Position numbers and translations under genes: made by a program. A stretch of DNA of 64,000 nt, taken from positions 434,001-498,000 of the forward strand of contig NZ_AVFL01000001.1 of the NCBI RefSeq assembly GCF_000576635.1, given 5' to 3'. The DNA comes from Skermanella stibiiresistens SB22 (GTDB lineage: Bacteria > Pseudomonadota > Alphaproteobacteria > Azospirillales > Azospirillaceae). Positions 18,611 through 28,097 of the stretch are shown here, one piece after another. A model generated the notes under the pieces. The model was not told the origin of the DNA and did no database searches. It saw nothing but the letters and a program-made list of their open reading frames with translations. Every line of letters starts with the position of its first letter. The stretch's first letter is position 1.

Positions 18611-20002
18611 ATGTCGGTCAGCGTTTTCGACATCTTCAAGATCGGCATCGGGCCATCCAGCTCCCACACCGTCGGACCGATGAAGGCGGCGGCCGCCTTC
18701 ATCGCGGCGCTGGACGATCGCGGTGTCCTCGACGCGACACACCGCGTCACCGCCGAACTGTTCGGCTCGCTGGCGCTGACGGGTGTCGGTCACGGCACCG
18801 ACCGCGCCGTGCTGCTGGGATTGTCCGGCGCCGAACCCGACACCATCGATCCCGACCGGATTCCTGGCATCCTGGAGGGCATCAAGTCCGGCCGCCGGAT
18901 CACCCTGAGGGATCGCCAAGCCATCGGGCACGCCATCGGGTTCGACGAGGCGACCGACCTGACGCTCCACCGTGACGAGACGCTGCCCGGCCATCCCAAT
19001 GGCATGCGCTTCACCGCGCTGGATGCGGCGGGGGAGTTGATCGACACGCGGATCTTCTACTCGATCGGCGGCGGTTTCGTCGTGACCGAGGAGGAGATGT
19101 TCCGCAACGAGCGGCTCGCCGACACGCCCACGGTGCCCTACGACTTCGTCAGCGGCAGCCAGATGCTGGCGGCGGCGCGGAACTCGGGTCTCGGTATCGC
19201 CGCGATGATGCGGGAGAACGAGCGGGTTCTGCGTACCGACGCCGAGATCGACGCTGGGCTCCGCCGCGTCTGGGACGCCATGCAGGCCTGCGTCGCCCGC
19301 GGCACGGCGCAGGAGGGCAAGCTGCCGGGCGGGCTCGAGGTCCGCCGCCGGGCCGCGGCGCTTCATCGCGAGTTGAACGGCAGGGCCGAAGCCTCACTCC
19401 GCGATCCCATGGCGATCATGGACTGGGTCAGCCTCTACGCCATCGCGGTCAACGAGGAGAACGCCGCCGGGGGCCGTGTCGTCACGGCGCCGACCAACGG
19501 GGCGGCCGGGCTGATCCCGGCGGTGCTGCACTATTACGACCGCTTCTGCTTTGGCCGCAGCGAGGAGGGCATCTTCACCTTCCTGCTGACCGCCGGCGCC
19601 ATCGGCGGGCTGTACAAGCGGAACGCCTCGATCTCCGGCGCGGAGGTCGGCTGCCAGGGAGAGGTCGGCGTCGCCTGTTCCATGGCGGCGGCGGGCTTGG
19701 CCGCGGCGCAGGGCGGCACGCCCGAGCAGATCGAGAACGCCGCCGAGATCGGCATGGAGCACAATTTGGGCCTGACCTGCGATCCCATCGGCGGGTTGGT
19801 CCAGATCCCCTGCATAGAGCGCAACGCGATCGGCGCCATCAAGGCGATCAACGCCGCCAGACTGGCGCTCCGCAGCGACGGCCAGCACCACGTCTCGCTG
19901 GACAAGGTGATCCGCACCATGCGCGAGACCGGCGCCGACATGCAGACGAAATATAAGGAAACCTCGCTTGGCGGCCTCGCCGTCAACTTCATCGAATGCT
20001 GA
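18611..20002 (+). CDS. sdaA: L-serine ammonia-lyase (iron-sulfur, single-chain)
   Basis: The enzyme converts L-serine to pyruvate and ammonia. The 463 residues join the beta domain ([22 protein letters not shown]) and the alpha domain. The cluster and active-site region lies near [21 protein letters not shown] and [20 protein letters not shown], with the cysteines expected for the oxygen-sensitive [4Fe-4S] cluster, and [16 protein letters not shown] lies between. The start has GGGGGAGG upstream. Placed between soxG and glyA, it drains the serine that GlyA makes from sarcosine-derived glycine and C1 units. Confidence 0.96.
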   Translation: MSVSVFDIFKIGIGPSSSHTVGPMKAAAAFIAALDDRGVLDATHRVTAELFGSLALTGVGHGTDRAVLLGLSGAEPDTIDPDRIPGILEGIKSGRRITLRDRQAIGHAIGFDEATDLTLHRDETLPGHPNGMRFTALDAAGELIDTRIFYSIGGGFVVTEEEMFRNERLADTPTVPYDFVSGSQMLAAARNSGLGIAAMMRENERVLRTDAEIDAGLRRVWDAMQACVARGTAQEGKLPGGLEVRRRAAALHRELNGRAEASLRDPMAIMDWVSLYAIAVNEENAAGGRVVTAPTNGAAGLIPAVLHYYDRFCFGRSEEGIFTFLLTAGAIGGLYKRNASISGAEVGCQGEVGVACSMAAAGLAAAQGGTPEQIENAAEIGMEHNLGLTCDPIGGLVQIPCIERNAIGAIKAINAARLALRSDGQHHVSLDKVIRTMRETGADMQTKYKETSLGGLAVNFIEC

Positions 20003-20015
20003 AAGGCCCCGCCGA

Positions 20016-21326
20016 ATGACCGACACCGTCCAAAGGTTCTTCCAGACCTCCCTCGCCGACAGCGACCCCGAACTGGCCGCCTCGCTCGCCCATGAACTCC
20101 GGCGCCAGCAGGACCAGATCGAGCTGATCGCGTCGGAGAACATCGTCTCCTCGGCCGTGCTGGAGGCCCAGGGCTCCGTCCTGACCAACAAATACGCCGA
20201 GGGCTATCCCGGCCGGCGCTATTACGGCGGCTGCGAGTTCGTCGACGTCGCGGAACGGATCGCGATCAACCGGGCCAAGGCGCTGTTCGGCTGCTCCTAC
20301 GCCAACGTCCAGCCGCATTCCGGCGCGCAGGCCAACCAGGCCGTGTTCATGGCGCTGCTCCAGCCGGGCGACACCATCCTCGGCATGTCGCTGGCGGCGG
20401 GCGGTCACCTGACCCATGGCGCCTCGGTCAACCAGTCCGGCAAATGGTTCAACGCCGTTCAGTACGGCGTTCGCCGCGACACCGCGCTGATCGATTACGA
20501 CCAAGTGCGGGACCTCGCGCGCGAGCACAAGCCGAAGCTGATCGTGGCCGGCGGCTCCGCCTATCCGCGCGTCATCGACTTCGCCGCGTTCCGCACGATC
20601 GCGGACGAGGTCGGGGCTTGGCTGATGGTCGACATGGCGCACTACGCCGGCCTGATCGCGGGCGGCGTCTACCCCAACCCGGTGCCGCACGCCCACGTCA
20701 CCACGACGACGACGCACAAGACGTTGCGCGGGCCGCGCGGCGGCATGGTCCTGTCCAACGACGCCGACCTGGGCAAGAAGATCAACTCGGCCGTCTTCCC
20801 CGGTCTCCAGGGCGGGCCGCTGATGCATGTCATCGCCGCCAAGGCCGTGTCGTTCGGCGAGGCCCTGCGGCCGGAGTTCAAGGACTACGCCCGCTCGGTC
20901 GTGGACAACGCGCGGGCGCTGGCCTCCCGGCTGGTCGAGGGGGGGGTCGATATCGTCTCGGGCGGCACCGACAGCCATATCGTGCTGGTCGACCTGCGGC
21001 CCAAGGGCCTGACCGGCAAGGCCGCCGAGGCGAGCCTGGAGCGGGCCGGCATGACCTGCAACAAGAACGGCATCCCGTTCGACCCGGAAAAGCCGATGGT
21101 GACCTCCGGCGTCCGGCTCGGCACCCCGGCGGCGACCACGCGTGGCTTCGGCGTCGCGGAGTTCACCCAGGTCGGCGAGATGATCACCCAGGTGCTGGAC
21201 GGTCTGGCGGCCAGCAACTCCGGTGACAACACCGCCGTCGAGGCCCAGGTGCGCGAGCGCGTCCAAGCCCTGTGCGCCCGCTTCCCGATCTACGCGGACG
21301 TAGCCCTGGCCGCCGCGGCGGAGTGA
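20016..21326 (+). CDS. glyA: Serine hydroxymethyltransferase
   Basis: This PLP enzyme combines glycine with 5,10-methylene-tetrahydrofolate to give serine. It has 436 residues from the ATG at 20016, which has AAAGG upstream and sits 13 bp after the sdaA stop. Landmarks are [38 protein letters not shown], the PLP-lysine motif [15 protein letters not shown] and the C-terminal [22 protein letters not shown]. In this operon it uses both products of sarcosine oxidation at once. It may be a second, catabolism-dedicated copy of glyA; other copies lie outside the window if present. A strong terminator hairpin follows directly. Confidence 0.96.
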   Translation: MTDTVQRFFQTSLADSDPELAASLAHELRRQQDQIELIASENIVSSAVLEAQGSVLTNKYAEGYPGRRYYGGCEFVDVAERIAINRAKALFGCSYANVQPHSGAQANQAVFMALLQPGDTILGMSLAAGGHLTHGASVNQSGKWFNAVQYGVRRDTALIDYDQVRDLAREHKPKLIVAGGSAYPRVIDFAAFRTIADEVGAWLMVDMAHYAGLIAGGVYPNPVPHAHVTTTTTHKTLRGPRGGMVLSNDADLGKKINSAVFPGLQGGPLMHVIAAKAVSFGEALRPEFKDYARSVVDNARALASRLVEGGVDIVSGGTDSHIVLVDLRPKGLTGKAAEASLERAGMTCNKNGIPFDPEKPMVTSGVRLGTPAATTRGFGVAEFTQVGEMITQVLDGLAASNSGDNTAVEAQVRERVQALCARFPIYADVALAAAAE

Positions 21327-21332
21327 GATCCG

Positions 21333-21358
21333 GCGGCGCGGGAACCCCCGCGCCGCTT
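21333..21358 (+). terminator. Intrinsic terminator after glyA
   Basis: A perfect 10-bp GC stem (GCGGCGCGGG, 4-base loop AACC, CCCGCGCCGC) begins 6 bp after the glyA stop and is followed by TTT. It marks the end of the soxBDAG-sdaA-glyA transcription unit and separates it from the leftward rpn genes. Confidence 0.8.
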
Positions 21359-21379
21359 TCCGCCAAGCGGGATCATCGG

Positions 21380-21619
21380 TCAATGAAGGTCGTCGAACAC
21401 CGCGTCGAGTGATGGCGCGTCGATGATGGTGTCGGCCCATCGGTCCAATTCCTCGACCGAAGCCGCCTGCACCCGTAGCGTCGCCTCCGATGACGGCGGG
21501 CCGAAGCGCCGGTTGAGCTGGCGGAGGAGCATCTCAGCTTTGCCTTCGGCCTTGCCGAGGGTGACACCTTCGGCGCGGGCCTCCGCCATGTATTCGCGGA
21601 GCGCATTGGACATGATCAT
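21380..21619 (-). CDS. Free-standing Rpn C-terminal domain (duplicate, RpnS-like)
   Basis: This 79-residue protein starts at ATG 21619 with GAGGAG six bases upstream. It begins MIMSNALREYMAEARAEG and ends with a DUF4351-type tail (EELDRWADTIIDAPSLDAVF). It is a diverged copy of the last 87 residues of the neighbouring Rpn nuclease gene. The matching DNA begins just upstream of the ribosome site, so the RBS was duplicated with the domain. An in-frame start 14 codons earlier would add MTEASDRIVPEESE but lacks as good a site. It could be a dead gene fragment or, since Rpn nucleases are restrained by their own short C-terminal products, a dedicated inhibitor. Confidence 0.6.
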   Translation of the reverse strand: MIMSNALREYMAEARAEGVTLGKAEGKAEMLLRQLNRRFGPPSSEATLRVQAASVEELDRWADTIIDAPSLDAVFDDLH

Positions 21620-21681
21620 CTCACTCTCCTCTGGCACGATGCGGTCCGAAGCTTCCGTCACGCCGAGCGGCTACTTGGCGG

Positions 21682-22710
21682 TCAATGGTTTGGCTGACGG
21701 ACTTCCGCGAAAACCGCATCCAGTGTCCGCGCGTCGAAAATCGTTTCCGCCCATCGGTCCAGTTCCTCGATCGAAGCCGCCCGTATCCGATTGGCCGTCT
21801 CCGGCGGCAGTGGACCGAAGCGCCGACCAAGCAGGCGGAGGAGCATCTCCGCTTTCCCTTCAGCCTTTCCTTTGGCCTCGCCCACGAGGACACCTTCGGC
21901 ACGGGCCTCCGCCATGTATTCGCGGAGCGCGTTGGACATGATCATTTCACTCTCCTCCGGCACGATGCGGCCCAGAACCATCTTCAGATGCGCGCGGTCC
22001 AGGCTGTCCGCGGCCAGGAACAAGTATCTCACCAAAGCCATGACCACCATCAGGCCGGCACCCGCTCCGATGGTCAGCAAACGCTCCAGCGTCTCGCGCG
22101 GGTCGGCGTCGTGGCCCGCGTATTTCAGCACCAGCAGGCCGGCCTGAAGATCGGGATGCCGGGACAAGTCGTCGTCGGCAATCGTCTCCAGGTCGATCAG
22201 GACATAGCGGAAATCGAGCAGCCCCGCCTCCGTCATCCCCTCGGGCACACCATAGGCGTCTAGGAGCCGGGTCGGCAGCGACCATTTCCGCGTGCCATGG
22301 TACAGGATGATCGCGAACACGGGAATGGGAACCATCCAGACGCCGCCATCCGGCAAGACGCGCCGGACGGCGCCCTTGACGGCGGCGCCGCTCACATGGG
22401 TGAGGAGCTGGGGTAGCGCGTTGCCATCGGGCTGGCTCTTGTGCTCGACCACCGCCCAGGCCAGCAACGGATCGCCGGCGCGGGTGCCCAGGCTGTAGAC
22501 CCTGTCGCCGCGCCGCTCGCGCAAGGCGGCGTCAACGAAGCTCTCCGACCGATCCACCGCCACCGCGTCGGACAGGTTGGCCGATACCGCCGCCGGTAGT
22601 CTTTCCCGAAGGAAGGCGTCGGCGATACCGGGCTGGTCCAGCAGGTACTTGGCGAACTGGTCGTGACGCTTGATCAGACGCCGTCCACCGTCCTCGTCGT
22701 CATCATTCAT
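21682..22710 (-). CDS. Rpn-family recombination-promoting nuclease / putative transposase
   Basis: This 342-residue protein belongs to the Rpn/PD-(D/E)XK transposase-like nuclease family (YhgA-like). The N-terminus has HDQFAKYLLDQPGIADAFLRERLP. The nuclease core carries DPLLAWAVVEHKSQPD, matching the (D/E)-x-K half of the catalytic motif. It is followed by VFAIILYHGTRKWSLP and the C-terminal domain MIMSNALREYM with an EAKGKAEGKAEMLLR helix and a DUF4351-type tail. The tail also has its own strong internal start (see 21943-21958). In Escherichia coli Rpn proteins are DNA endonucleases linked to phage defence. No mobile-element ends are visible around it. Confidence 0.8.
   Translation of the reverse strand: MNDDDEDGGRRLIKRHDQFAKYLLDQPGIADAFLRERLPAAVSANLSDAVAVDRSESFVDAALRERRGDRVYSLGTRAGDPLLAWAVVEHKSQPDGNALPQLLTHVSGAAVKGAVRRVLPDGGVWMVPIPVFAIILYHGTRKWSLPTRLLDAYGVPEGMTEAGLLDFRYVLIDLETIADDDLSRHPDLQAGLLVLKYAGHDADPRETLERLLTIGAGAGLMVVMALVRYLFLAADSLDRAHLKMVLGRIVPEESEMIMSNALREYMAEARAEGVLVGEAKGKAEGKAEMLLRLLGRRFGPLPPETANRIRAASIEELDRWAETIFDARTLDAVFAEVRQPNH
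21943..21958 (-). promoter_or_regulatory. Internal ribosome-binding site and start codon inside rpn
   Basis: On the minus strand GGAGGAG stands six bases before ATG 21945, in frame with the Rpn protein, and would yield an 87-residue C-terminal product beginning MIMSNALREYM. This is a far better ribosome site than the one at the annotated full-length start, where no purine-rich site is seen. Internally initiated short Rpn products that block the full-length nuclease are known in E. coli, so this is probably functional. Confidence 0.65.
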
Positions 22711-22808
22711 AAGGGTGGTGTCCGCGCCTGATTGTCCAGCATGCGCTGGTATGCCGTGGTGCCAGTTTTCTCAAGCGCGTCAACGTCGCGGCTGGGGCAT
22801 TGGACACC

Positions 22809-22836
22809 TTGTCGCAACTTGACGGAAATTTGTCGC
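22809..22836 (+). promoter_or_regulatory. TTGTCGC direct repeat (21-bp period) upstream of dgcA
   Basis: Two identical 7-mers TTGTCGC lie at 22809-22815 and 22830-22836, two helical turns apart, about 70 bp before the dgcA start. AraC-family activators typically bind such same-face direct repeats. The same layout (ATGTCGC then ATGACGC, again 21 bp apart) precedes gbcA, so GbdR is the likely binder. Confidence 0.6.
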
Positions 22837-22906
22837 GCTAGGGCATGTGGCGATGGCCGCCGCGGCGAATTCTCAAGACTGTAACAATGATGGGGAACCG
22901 AGGCAA

Positions 22907-24943
22907 ATGTCTCCCGTCGAAGCGCTTCTCCGCCCCTTGAAAATCAAGCACCTGACCATCCGCAACCGCGTGATGAGCACGTCGCACGCGCCATCCTACG
23001 GCTCGGACGGCAAGCCCAAGGAGCGTTATCAGCTCTATCACGCGGAAAAGGCCAAGGGTGGTATCGGCCTGACCATGTTCGGCGGCTCCTCGTCGGTGGC
23101 GCTCGACAGTCCGGCGGCGCCGTGGAACCAGATCTCGGTCGCCGACGACAGCGTGGTGCCGTTCTTCCAGGAGTTCGCCGATCGCGTCCACGCCCATGGC
23201 GCGGCGCTGATGATCCAGCTAACCCACATGGGCCGGCGCACCAAGTGGGATACCGAGAACTGGCTGCCGACCATGTCCGCCTCGCCCAAGCGGGAGCCGG
23301 CCAGCCGGACCATCCCGAAGGAGATGGAGGACACCGACATCCGGCGGATCGTCGCCGACTACGCCGCGGCCGCGCGCCGCTGCAAGGAGGGCGGGCTGGA
23401 CGGGTTCGAGCTGTCGGCGGCGCACGGCCACCTGATCGACCAGTTCTGGAGTCCATCGGTCAACAAGCGCACCGACAAATACGGCGGCAGCCTGGAAAAC
23501 CGCATGCGCTTCGGCATCGAGGTGTTCGAGGCGTGCCGGGAGGCGGTGGGCGACGACTATGTCATCGGCATCCGGATGTCCGGCGACGAGCTGATCGACG
23601 ACGGCCTGACCCACGAGGACTGCGTCACCATCGCCCGGACCTACGCCGAGCGGGGGCTGATCGATTTCGCCAACATCCTGGGCGGGCAGGCGCGCGACCA
23701 TCTGGCCCACGCGATCATCCTGCCCAACATGTCTTTCCCGGTGGCGCCCTTCCTATACCTGCCCAGCGCCATCAAGCGCGAGGTCGACATCCCCGTCTTC
23801 CACGCCCAGCGCGTCACCGACCTCAACACGGCCGGCCGCGCGGTCGCGGAGGGCCATGTCGACATGGTTGCCATGACCCGCGCCCACATCGCCGATCCGC
23901 ATCTGGTGCGAAAGCTGATGGAAGGCCGGATGGACGACATTCGCCAGTGCGTCGGCGCCGGCTATTGCATCGACAGGATTTATGCCGGCGGCGACGCGCT
24001 GTGCATCCAGAACGCCGCGACCGGCCGCGAGCGCACCATGCCGCACGTCATCCCGAAGGCGGCGGAGAGGAAGCGCGTCGTGGTCGTCGGCGGCGGTCCC
24101 GGCGGGCTTGAGGCGGCGCGCGTCTGCGCCGAACGGGGCCACTCCGTCGTCCTGTTCGAGAGGAACGCCGCGACCGGCGGCCAGATCTCCATCGCCGCCA
24201 AGGCGACATGGCGGGAGGCGCTGACCGGCATCACCCGCTGGCTGACCCAGCAGGCGACCAAGCTGGGAGCCGACCTGCGCCTGGGCGTCGAGGCCACCCC
24301 CGCGATGATCGAGGCGGAGAAGCCCGACGTCGTCATCCTGGCGACCGGCGGCCATCCCAGCCACGGCGACGTCAAGGGCGCCGAACTGGCCGCCACCACC
24401 TGGGACATGCTGACCGGCGCCGTGGAGCCGGCCGACAACATCCTGCTCTATGACGGCACCGGCCAGCACCACGCCTCGTCCTGCGCCGAATTCCTGGCGA
24501 AGCGCGGCGCCCTGGTCGAGATCGCGACCGCCGACCGCATGATCGCGGAGGAGGTCGGGGCCACCAACCAGCCGATCCACCTGCGCGAGCTGTACAAGCT
24601 GGGCGTCGTCATGTCGCCCAACCTGCAGCTGACCGAGATCTATCGGGAAGGCAACAAACTGGTCGCGGTGCTGCGCAACGAGTTCACCCACGAGGAGGAG
24701 GAGCGGCTGGTCGATCAGGTCGTGGTCGAGTTCGGCACCCTGCCCAACGAGGGCCTGTTCCTCGACCTCAAGGAGCGCTCGGCCAACCGGGGCGAGATGG
24801 ATTTGCGGGCCTTGGTCGAAGGCCGACCTCAGCCGCACCGCGGCAACGGTCACGCCGCCCTTTACCGCATCGGCGACGGCGTCGCCGGCCGCAACATCCA
24901 TGCGGCGATCTATGACGCCGCCCGCCTGTGCAAGGACTTGTGA
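22907..24943 (+). CDS. dgcA: Dimethylglycine demethylase flavoprotein subunit DgcA
   Basis: DgcA oxidatively demethylates dimethylglycine to sarcosine. It has 678 residues from ATG 22907, which has GAGG at good spacing and starts MSPVEALLRPLKI; codons upstream look non-conserved. The N-terminal old-yellow-enzyme TIM barrel (HLTIRNRVMSTSHAPSYG; GGLDGFELSAAHGHLIDQFWSPSVNKRTDKYGG) is followed by a trimethylamine-dehydrogenase-like NAD(P)/FAD domain (VVVVGGGPGGLEAARVCAERGH). The iron-sulfur segment reads CVGAGYC and then ALC, with Ala where trimethylamine dehydrogenase has its second cysteine. It starts the dgcAB-etfAB operon. Confidence 0.93.
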   Translation: MSPVEALLRPLKIKHLTIRNRVMSTSHAPSYGSDGKPKERYQLYHAEKAKGGIGLTMFGGSSSVALDSPAAPWNQISVADDSVVPFFQEFADRVHAHGAALMIQLTHMGRRTKWDTENWLPTMSASPKREPASRTIPKEMEDTDIRRIVADYAAAARRCKEGGLDGFELSAAHGHLIDQFWSPSVNKRTDKYGGSLENRMRFGIEVFEACREAVGDDYVIGIRMSGDELIDDGLTHEDCVTIARTYAERGLIDFANILGGQARDHLAHAIILPNMSFPVAPFLYLPSAIKREVDIPVFHAQRVTDLNTAGRAVAEGHVDMVAMTRAHIADPHLVRKLMEGRMDDIRQCVGAGYCIDRIYAGGDALCIQNAATGRERTMPHVIPKAAERKRVVVVGGGPGGLEAARVCAERGHSVVLFERNAATGGQISIAAKATWREALTGITRWLTQQATKLGADLRLGVEATPAMIEAEKPDVVILATGGHPSHGDVKGAELAATTWDMLTGAVEPADNILLYDGTGQHHASSCAEFLAKRGALVEIATADRMIAEEVGATNQPIHLRELYKLGVVMSPNLQLTEIYREGNKLVAVLRNEFTHEEEERLVDQVVVEFGTLPNEGLFLDLKERSANRGEMDLRALVEGRPQPHRGNGHAALYRIGDGVAGRNIHAAIYDAARLCKDL

Positions 24944-24951
24944 GCGCCGGC

Positions 24952-26844
24952 ATGATCGCGACGACGCTCTCCCTCATCGTGATCGCCACGCTGGCCTCCG
25001 GCCTGGCGCTGGCCCTGATCCAGGCCCGGCGCTGGCGGGCGGGGCGGCCGGCGGCGGTCGACGTGATGGCGGGGCTGAGGGCCCTGCCGCGCCGCTATCT
25101 GGTCGATGTCCACGCGGTGGTCGCCCGCGACCGGTTCAATTCCCGGTTCCACGCGCTGACGGCGGGCGGTTTCCTCGCCTCGCTGCCGCTGATCGTGCTG
25201 CTGGGGGTGCCAGCATTGCGGCATTGGACGGTCTGGGGCCTTCTCAGTCTGGCGCTCGCCGCCATGCTGGCGGGTGGCCTGATGGTTGGCTGGCGCCGCC
25301 GGGTGAAACAACCGGCGGAACTGTCCGGCGGCCGGTTCAGCCGGCTGCCTTTCGCCCTGCTGGCCTACGCCACGGCTTTCCTGGTGGTGGCGCTCGATCA
25401 GGCGGCCGGAGGCGTCCTGCCGTCCTGGCTGGCCTTGGCGCTGGTGCTGGTCGGGGCCTGGGGCTGCGCCGAACTGGTGCTTGGCGTCTGGAAAGGTCCC
25501 CTGAAGCACGCGGTCCACGGCGCCCTCCATCTGGTCGCCCATCCCCGGCCGAGCCGTTTCCACGATGGCGCCGGCCGCGACAGCGCCCTCAAGCCGCTGG
25601 ACCTGGAGGCGCAGCACCTGGGGGCCGAGCGGCCGGTCGATTTCGCGTGGAACCGGCTGCTGGGGTTCGACGCCTGCGTCCAGTGCGGCCGGTGCGAGAC
25701 CGCTTGCCCCGCCTACGCCGCCGGCCTGCCGCTCAACCCGAAGAAGCTGATCCAGGATCTCGTGACCGGGTTGGAAAGCGGCGCCACCGATCTTTCCTAC
25801 GCGGGTCACGGCCATCCCGGACGCCCGATCGGCACCGCCCATGGCGGACCGGCCGAGCCGGTCATCGGCGGGTTGATCCATCCCGACACACTCTGGGCCT
25901 GCACCACCTGCCGCGCCTGCGTCCAGGAATGCCCGATGATGATCGAGCACGTCGACGCGGTCATCGACTTGCGCCGGTTCCAGACCCTCGAGTTGGGCGC
26001 CACGCCGGGCAAGGCCGCCGGTGTCCTCGACGAGCTTCGCGCCACCGACAACCCTGGCGGCAGGCCGTTGTCGCGCCGGGTGGACTGGGCGGTCGATCTC
26101 GATCTGCCCGTGCTCGCCGAGGTTCGGGAATGCGACGTGTTGCTGTGGCTCGGTGATGGCGCCTTCGAACTGCGGACCCAGCGGTCGCTGCGGGCGCTGG
26201 TCCAGCTTCTCCGCCGCGCCGGTGTCGATTTCGCCGTGCTGGGCGCGGAGGAACTGGACTGCGGCGATGTCGCCCGGCGCCTGGGGGACGAGGCGACATT
26301 CCAGGATCTGGCACGGCGCAACGTCACCACGTTGCGCCGTTATCGTTTCAACCACATCGTCACGGCGGATCCGCACGCGCTCCACACGCTGCGGAACGAG
26401 TACAAGCCATTCGGCCTGGATGCTCCCGTCATCCACCACACAGCCTTCCTGCTCGACCTGCTGCGGGACGGCCGCCTCGAAGCGGTTTCCCAAGCGGCGG
26501 GCGGCGTCACCTACCACGATCCCTGTTATCTCGGCCGCTACAATGGCGAGATCGACGCGCCGCGCGCCTTGCTCGACGCCATCGGAGTCACCCGCGTGGA
26601 AATGGAACGCTCGGGTATGCGGTCGAGCTGTTGCGGCGGCGGGGGAGGGGCGCCGCTGACCGATGTCGCGGGCGAAAGGCGGATCCCCGATGTCCGGATG
26701 GACCACGCCCGCGCCACGGGTGCCGCGATTGTCGCCGTCGCCTGTCCCAACTGCGCGCTGATGCTCGAAGGCGTGGTGGGGCCGCGCCCCATTGTGGCCG
26801 AGATCGCCGAATTGGTGCTGGCCGCGACGGAGTCGGTCCGATGA
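24952..26844 (+). CDS. dgcB: Dimethylglycine demethylase Fe-S subunit DgcB
   Basis: This is a 630-residue membrane iron-sulfur protein of the heterodisulfide-reductase/glycolate-oxidase type. An N-terminal helix and four or five more hydrophobic segments occupy about residues 1-185. Two [4Fe-4S] motifs follow (CVQCGRCETACP and CTTCRACVQECP), then two cysteine-rich CCG-type domains (YHDPCYLGRY; SSCCGGGGGAPLTD). It should carry electrons from DgcA to the ETF or quinone pool. A GTG at 24940 overlapping the dgcA stop is an alternative start. The gene ends in an ATGA overlap with etfA. Confidence 0.92.
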   Translation: MIATTLSLIVIATLASGLALALIQARRWRAGRPAAVDVMAGLRALPRRYLVDVHAVVARDRFNSRFHALTAGGFLASLPLIVLLGVPALRHWTVWGLLSLALAAMLAGGLMVGWRRRVKQPAELSGGRFSRLPFALLAYATAFLVVALDQAAGGVLPSWLALALVLVGAWGCAELVLGVWKGPLKHAVHGALHLVAHPRPSRFHDGAGRDSALKPLDLEAQHLGAERPVDFAWNRLLGFDACVQCGRCETACPAYAAGLPLNPKKLIQDLVTGLESGATDLSYAGHGHPGRPIGTAHGGPAEPVIGGLIHPDTLWACTTCRACVQECPMMIEHVDAVIDLRRFQTLELGATPGKAAGVLDELRATDNPGGRPLSRRVDWAVDLDLPVLAEVRECDVLLWLGDGAFELRTQRSLRALVQLLRRAGVDFAVLGAEELDCGDVARRLGDEATFQDLARRNVTTLRRYRFNHIVTADPHALHTLRNEYKPFGLDAPVIHHTAFLLDLLRDGRLEAVSQAAGGVTYHDPCYLGRYNGEIDAPRALLDAIGVTRVEMERSGMRSSCCGGGGGAPLTDVAGERRIPDVRMDHARATGAAIVAVACPNCALMLEGVVGPRPIVAEIAELVLAATESVR

Positions 26845-28097
26845 CGCCGCCCAAGGGTCGAACGCGCCGCGATCCCCGGGCCGAGCTTCGGGCCCAGACC
26901 CTGTCGGACCAGCCGCGGCGCCGGATCGCGCGCGGCGCCGCCCCGACCGCCCCCGCTAGCGGCGGGCGTCGCCGCGACCCCCGTGCCGAACGCGCCGCGG
27001 CGGCGATCCAGGTGGGAGCCCGCCGCCGTTTCGACTGGAGCGGTGCGGCGCTGGCCCACCAAGCCCACCAGGGCCGAGCGGAAACCATCGGCGAGACGGG
27101 GCCCGCGATCCGCGTGATCGACGATCCGGCCTTTCTCGTGCTGGTCGTCCTGGATCAGCCCGATGGCGAGATCACCGCTCATGATCGGCAGCTGATCGCC
27201 GCCGGCCGCATCCTCGCGGATGCCGGTGGAGGGGCCGGCGGTGGGGCGGTCGTGGCGCTCGCGGCGGATGCCCCCGCCACCTCCGGCTTGGACGCCGCCG
27301 GAGCCGATCGGGTGTTGAAGGTTGACTTCGAACTATTCCGCGGCTATTCCCCCGAGCGGCGCGCGGCTGGCGTGCTGGCCGCGGTGGAAGCTCTCGATCC
27401 GCGGCACGTGCTGTTTGCCGAGAGTGGTTCCGGCGGCGCCGATCTGGCGCGCCGCGTGGCGGCCGCAACTGGCGAGCGTCTTTTTCCGGGTGTTCAGACA
27501 CTGACCCCGACCCAGGCGGGCCGGCGCGCCCGTGGTGGATCATCCGAGTTCAGCCGGACCCCGGCGCGGCTGATGTCCATCGCACCCGACGCCGTTCCGC
27601 CACTGGAGGAGGTCCGCCACGAGGCGCGGCCGATTCCGGCACCGGCGCCGATCCCATCGGCGTTTCCGGGCATCCGGTCCGCCCGCCCTTTGGAAATCGA
27701 TCCCGACCGGCTGTCGCTGGCCGAGGCCGATTTCATTCTCGGCGCTGGCAACGGCGTGACCGATTGGACCGCCTTCGCCGATTTGGCGGAGGTTCTTGGA
27801 GCGACCCGCGGCGGTAGCCGCGTGGTTTGCGACGCGGGCCACCTGCCGCGCGAACGCCAGATCGGTGCCTCGGGCACCCTGGTGACGGCGCGGTGTTATT
27901 TCGCGTTGGGGATCGCTGGAGCGCCCCAGCATCTGCAAGGCATCACGGAGGTCAAGCACGTCATCGCCGTCAACACCGATCTTCACGCCGAGATGATCAA
28001 GCGCGCCGATCTCGCCATCGTCGCCGATGCCCAGGCCGTCATCCCGGCGCTGATCCGCCACGCGCGGGAACGCCGCGGCACCGGAGGGGACCGCTGA
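26841..28097 (+). CDS. etfA: Electron transfer flavoprotein alpha subunit (DgcAB-associated)
   Basis: This 418-residue protein starts in the dgcB stop (ATGA). About 70 N-terminal residues are Arg/Ala-rich and contain the segment RRDPRAE twice; this precedes the ETF domain proper (RVIDDPAFLVLVVLDQPDGEITAHDRQL). The C-terminal FAD-binding segment reads GASGTLVTARCYFALGIAGAPQHLQGI and VKHVIAVNTD, as in other ETF-alpha proteins, though with changes in the usual SGAIQH region. The ETF accepts electrons from demethylation and delivers them to the respiratory chain. The long basic leader is also found in other methylamine-linked ETFs, as far as I recall. Confidence 0.88.
   Translation: MTPPKGRTRRDPRAELRAQTLSDQPRRRIARGAAPTAPASGGRRRDPRAERAAAAIQVGARRRFDWSGAALAHQAHQGRAETIGETGPAIRVIDDPAFLVLVVLDQPDGEITAHDRQLIAAGRILADAGGGAGGGAVVALAADAPATSGLDAAGADRVLKVDFELFRGYSPERRAAGVLAAVEALDPRHVLFAESGSGGADLARRVAAATGERLFPGVQTLTPTQAGRRARGGSSEFSRTPARLMSIAPDAVPPLEEVRHEARPIPAPAPIPSAFPGIRSARPLEIDPDRLSLAEADFILGAGNGVTDWTAFADLAEVLGATRGGSRVVCDAGHLPRERQIGASGTLVTARCYFALGIAGAPQHLQGITEVKHVIAVNTDLHAEMIKRADLAIVADAQAVIPALIRHARERRGTGGDR

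Noticed and set aside
21380-22710. Rpn genes as part of an insertion sequence
   Set aside because: Although the family is named transposase-like, no terminal inverted repeats or target duplications were seen around the pair; the repetition is explained by duplication of the gene's 3' end.
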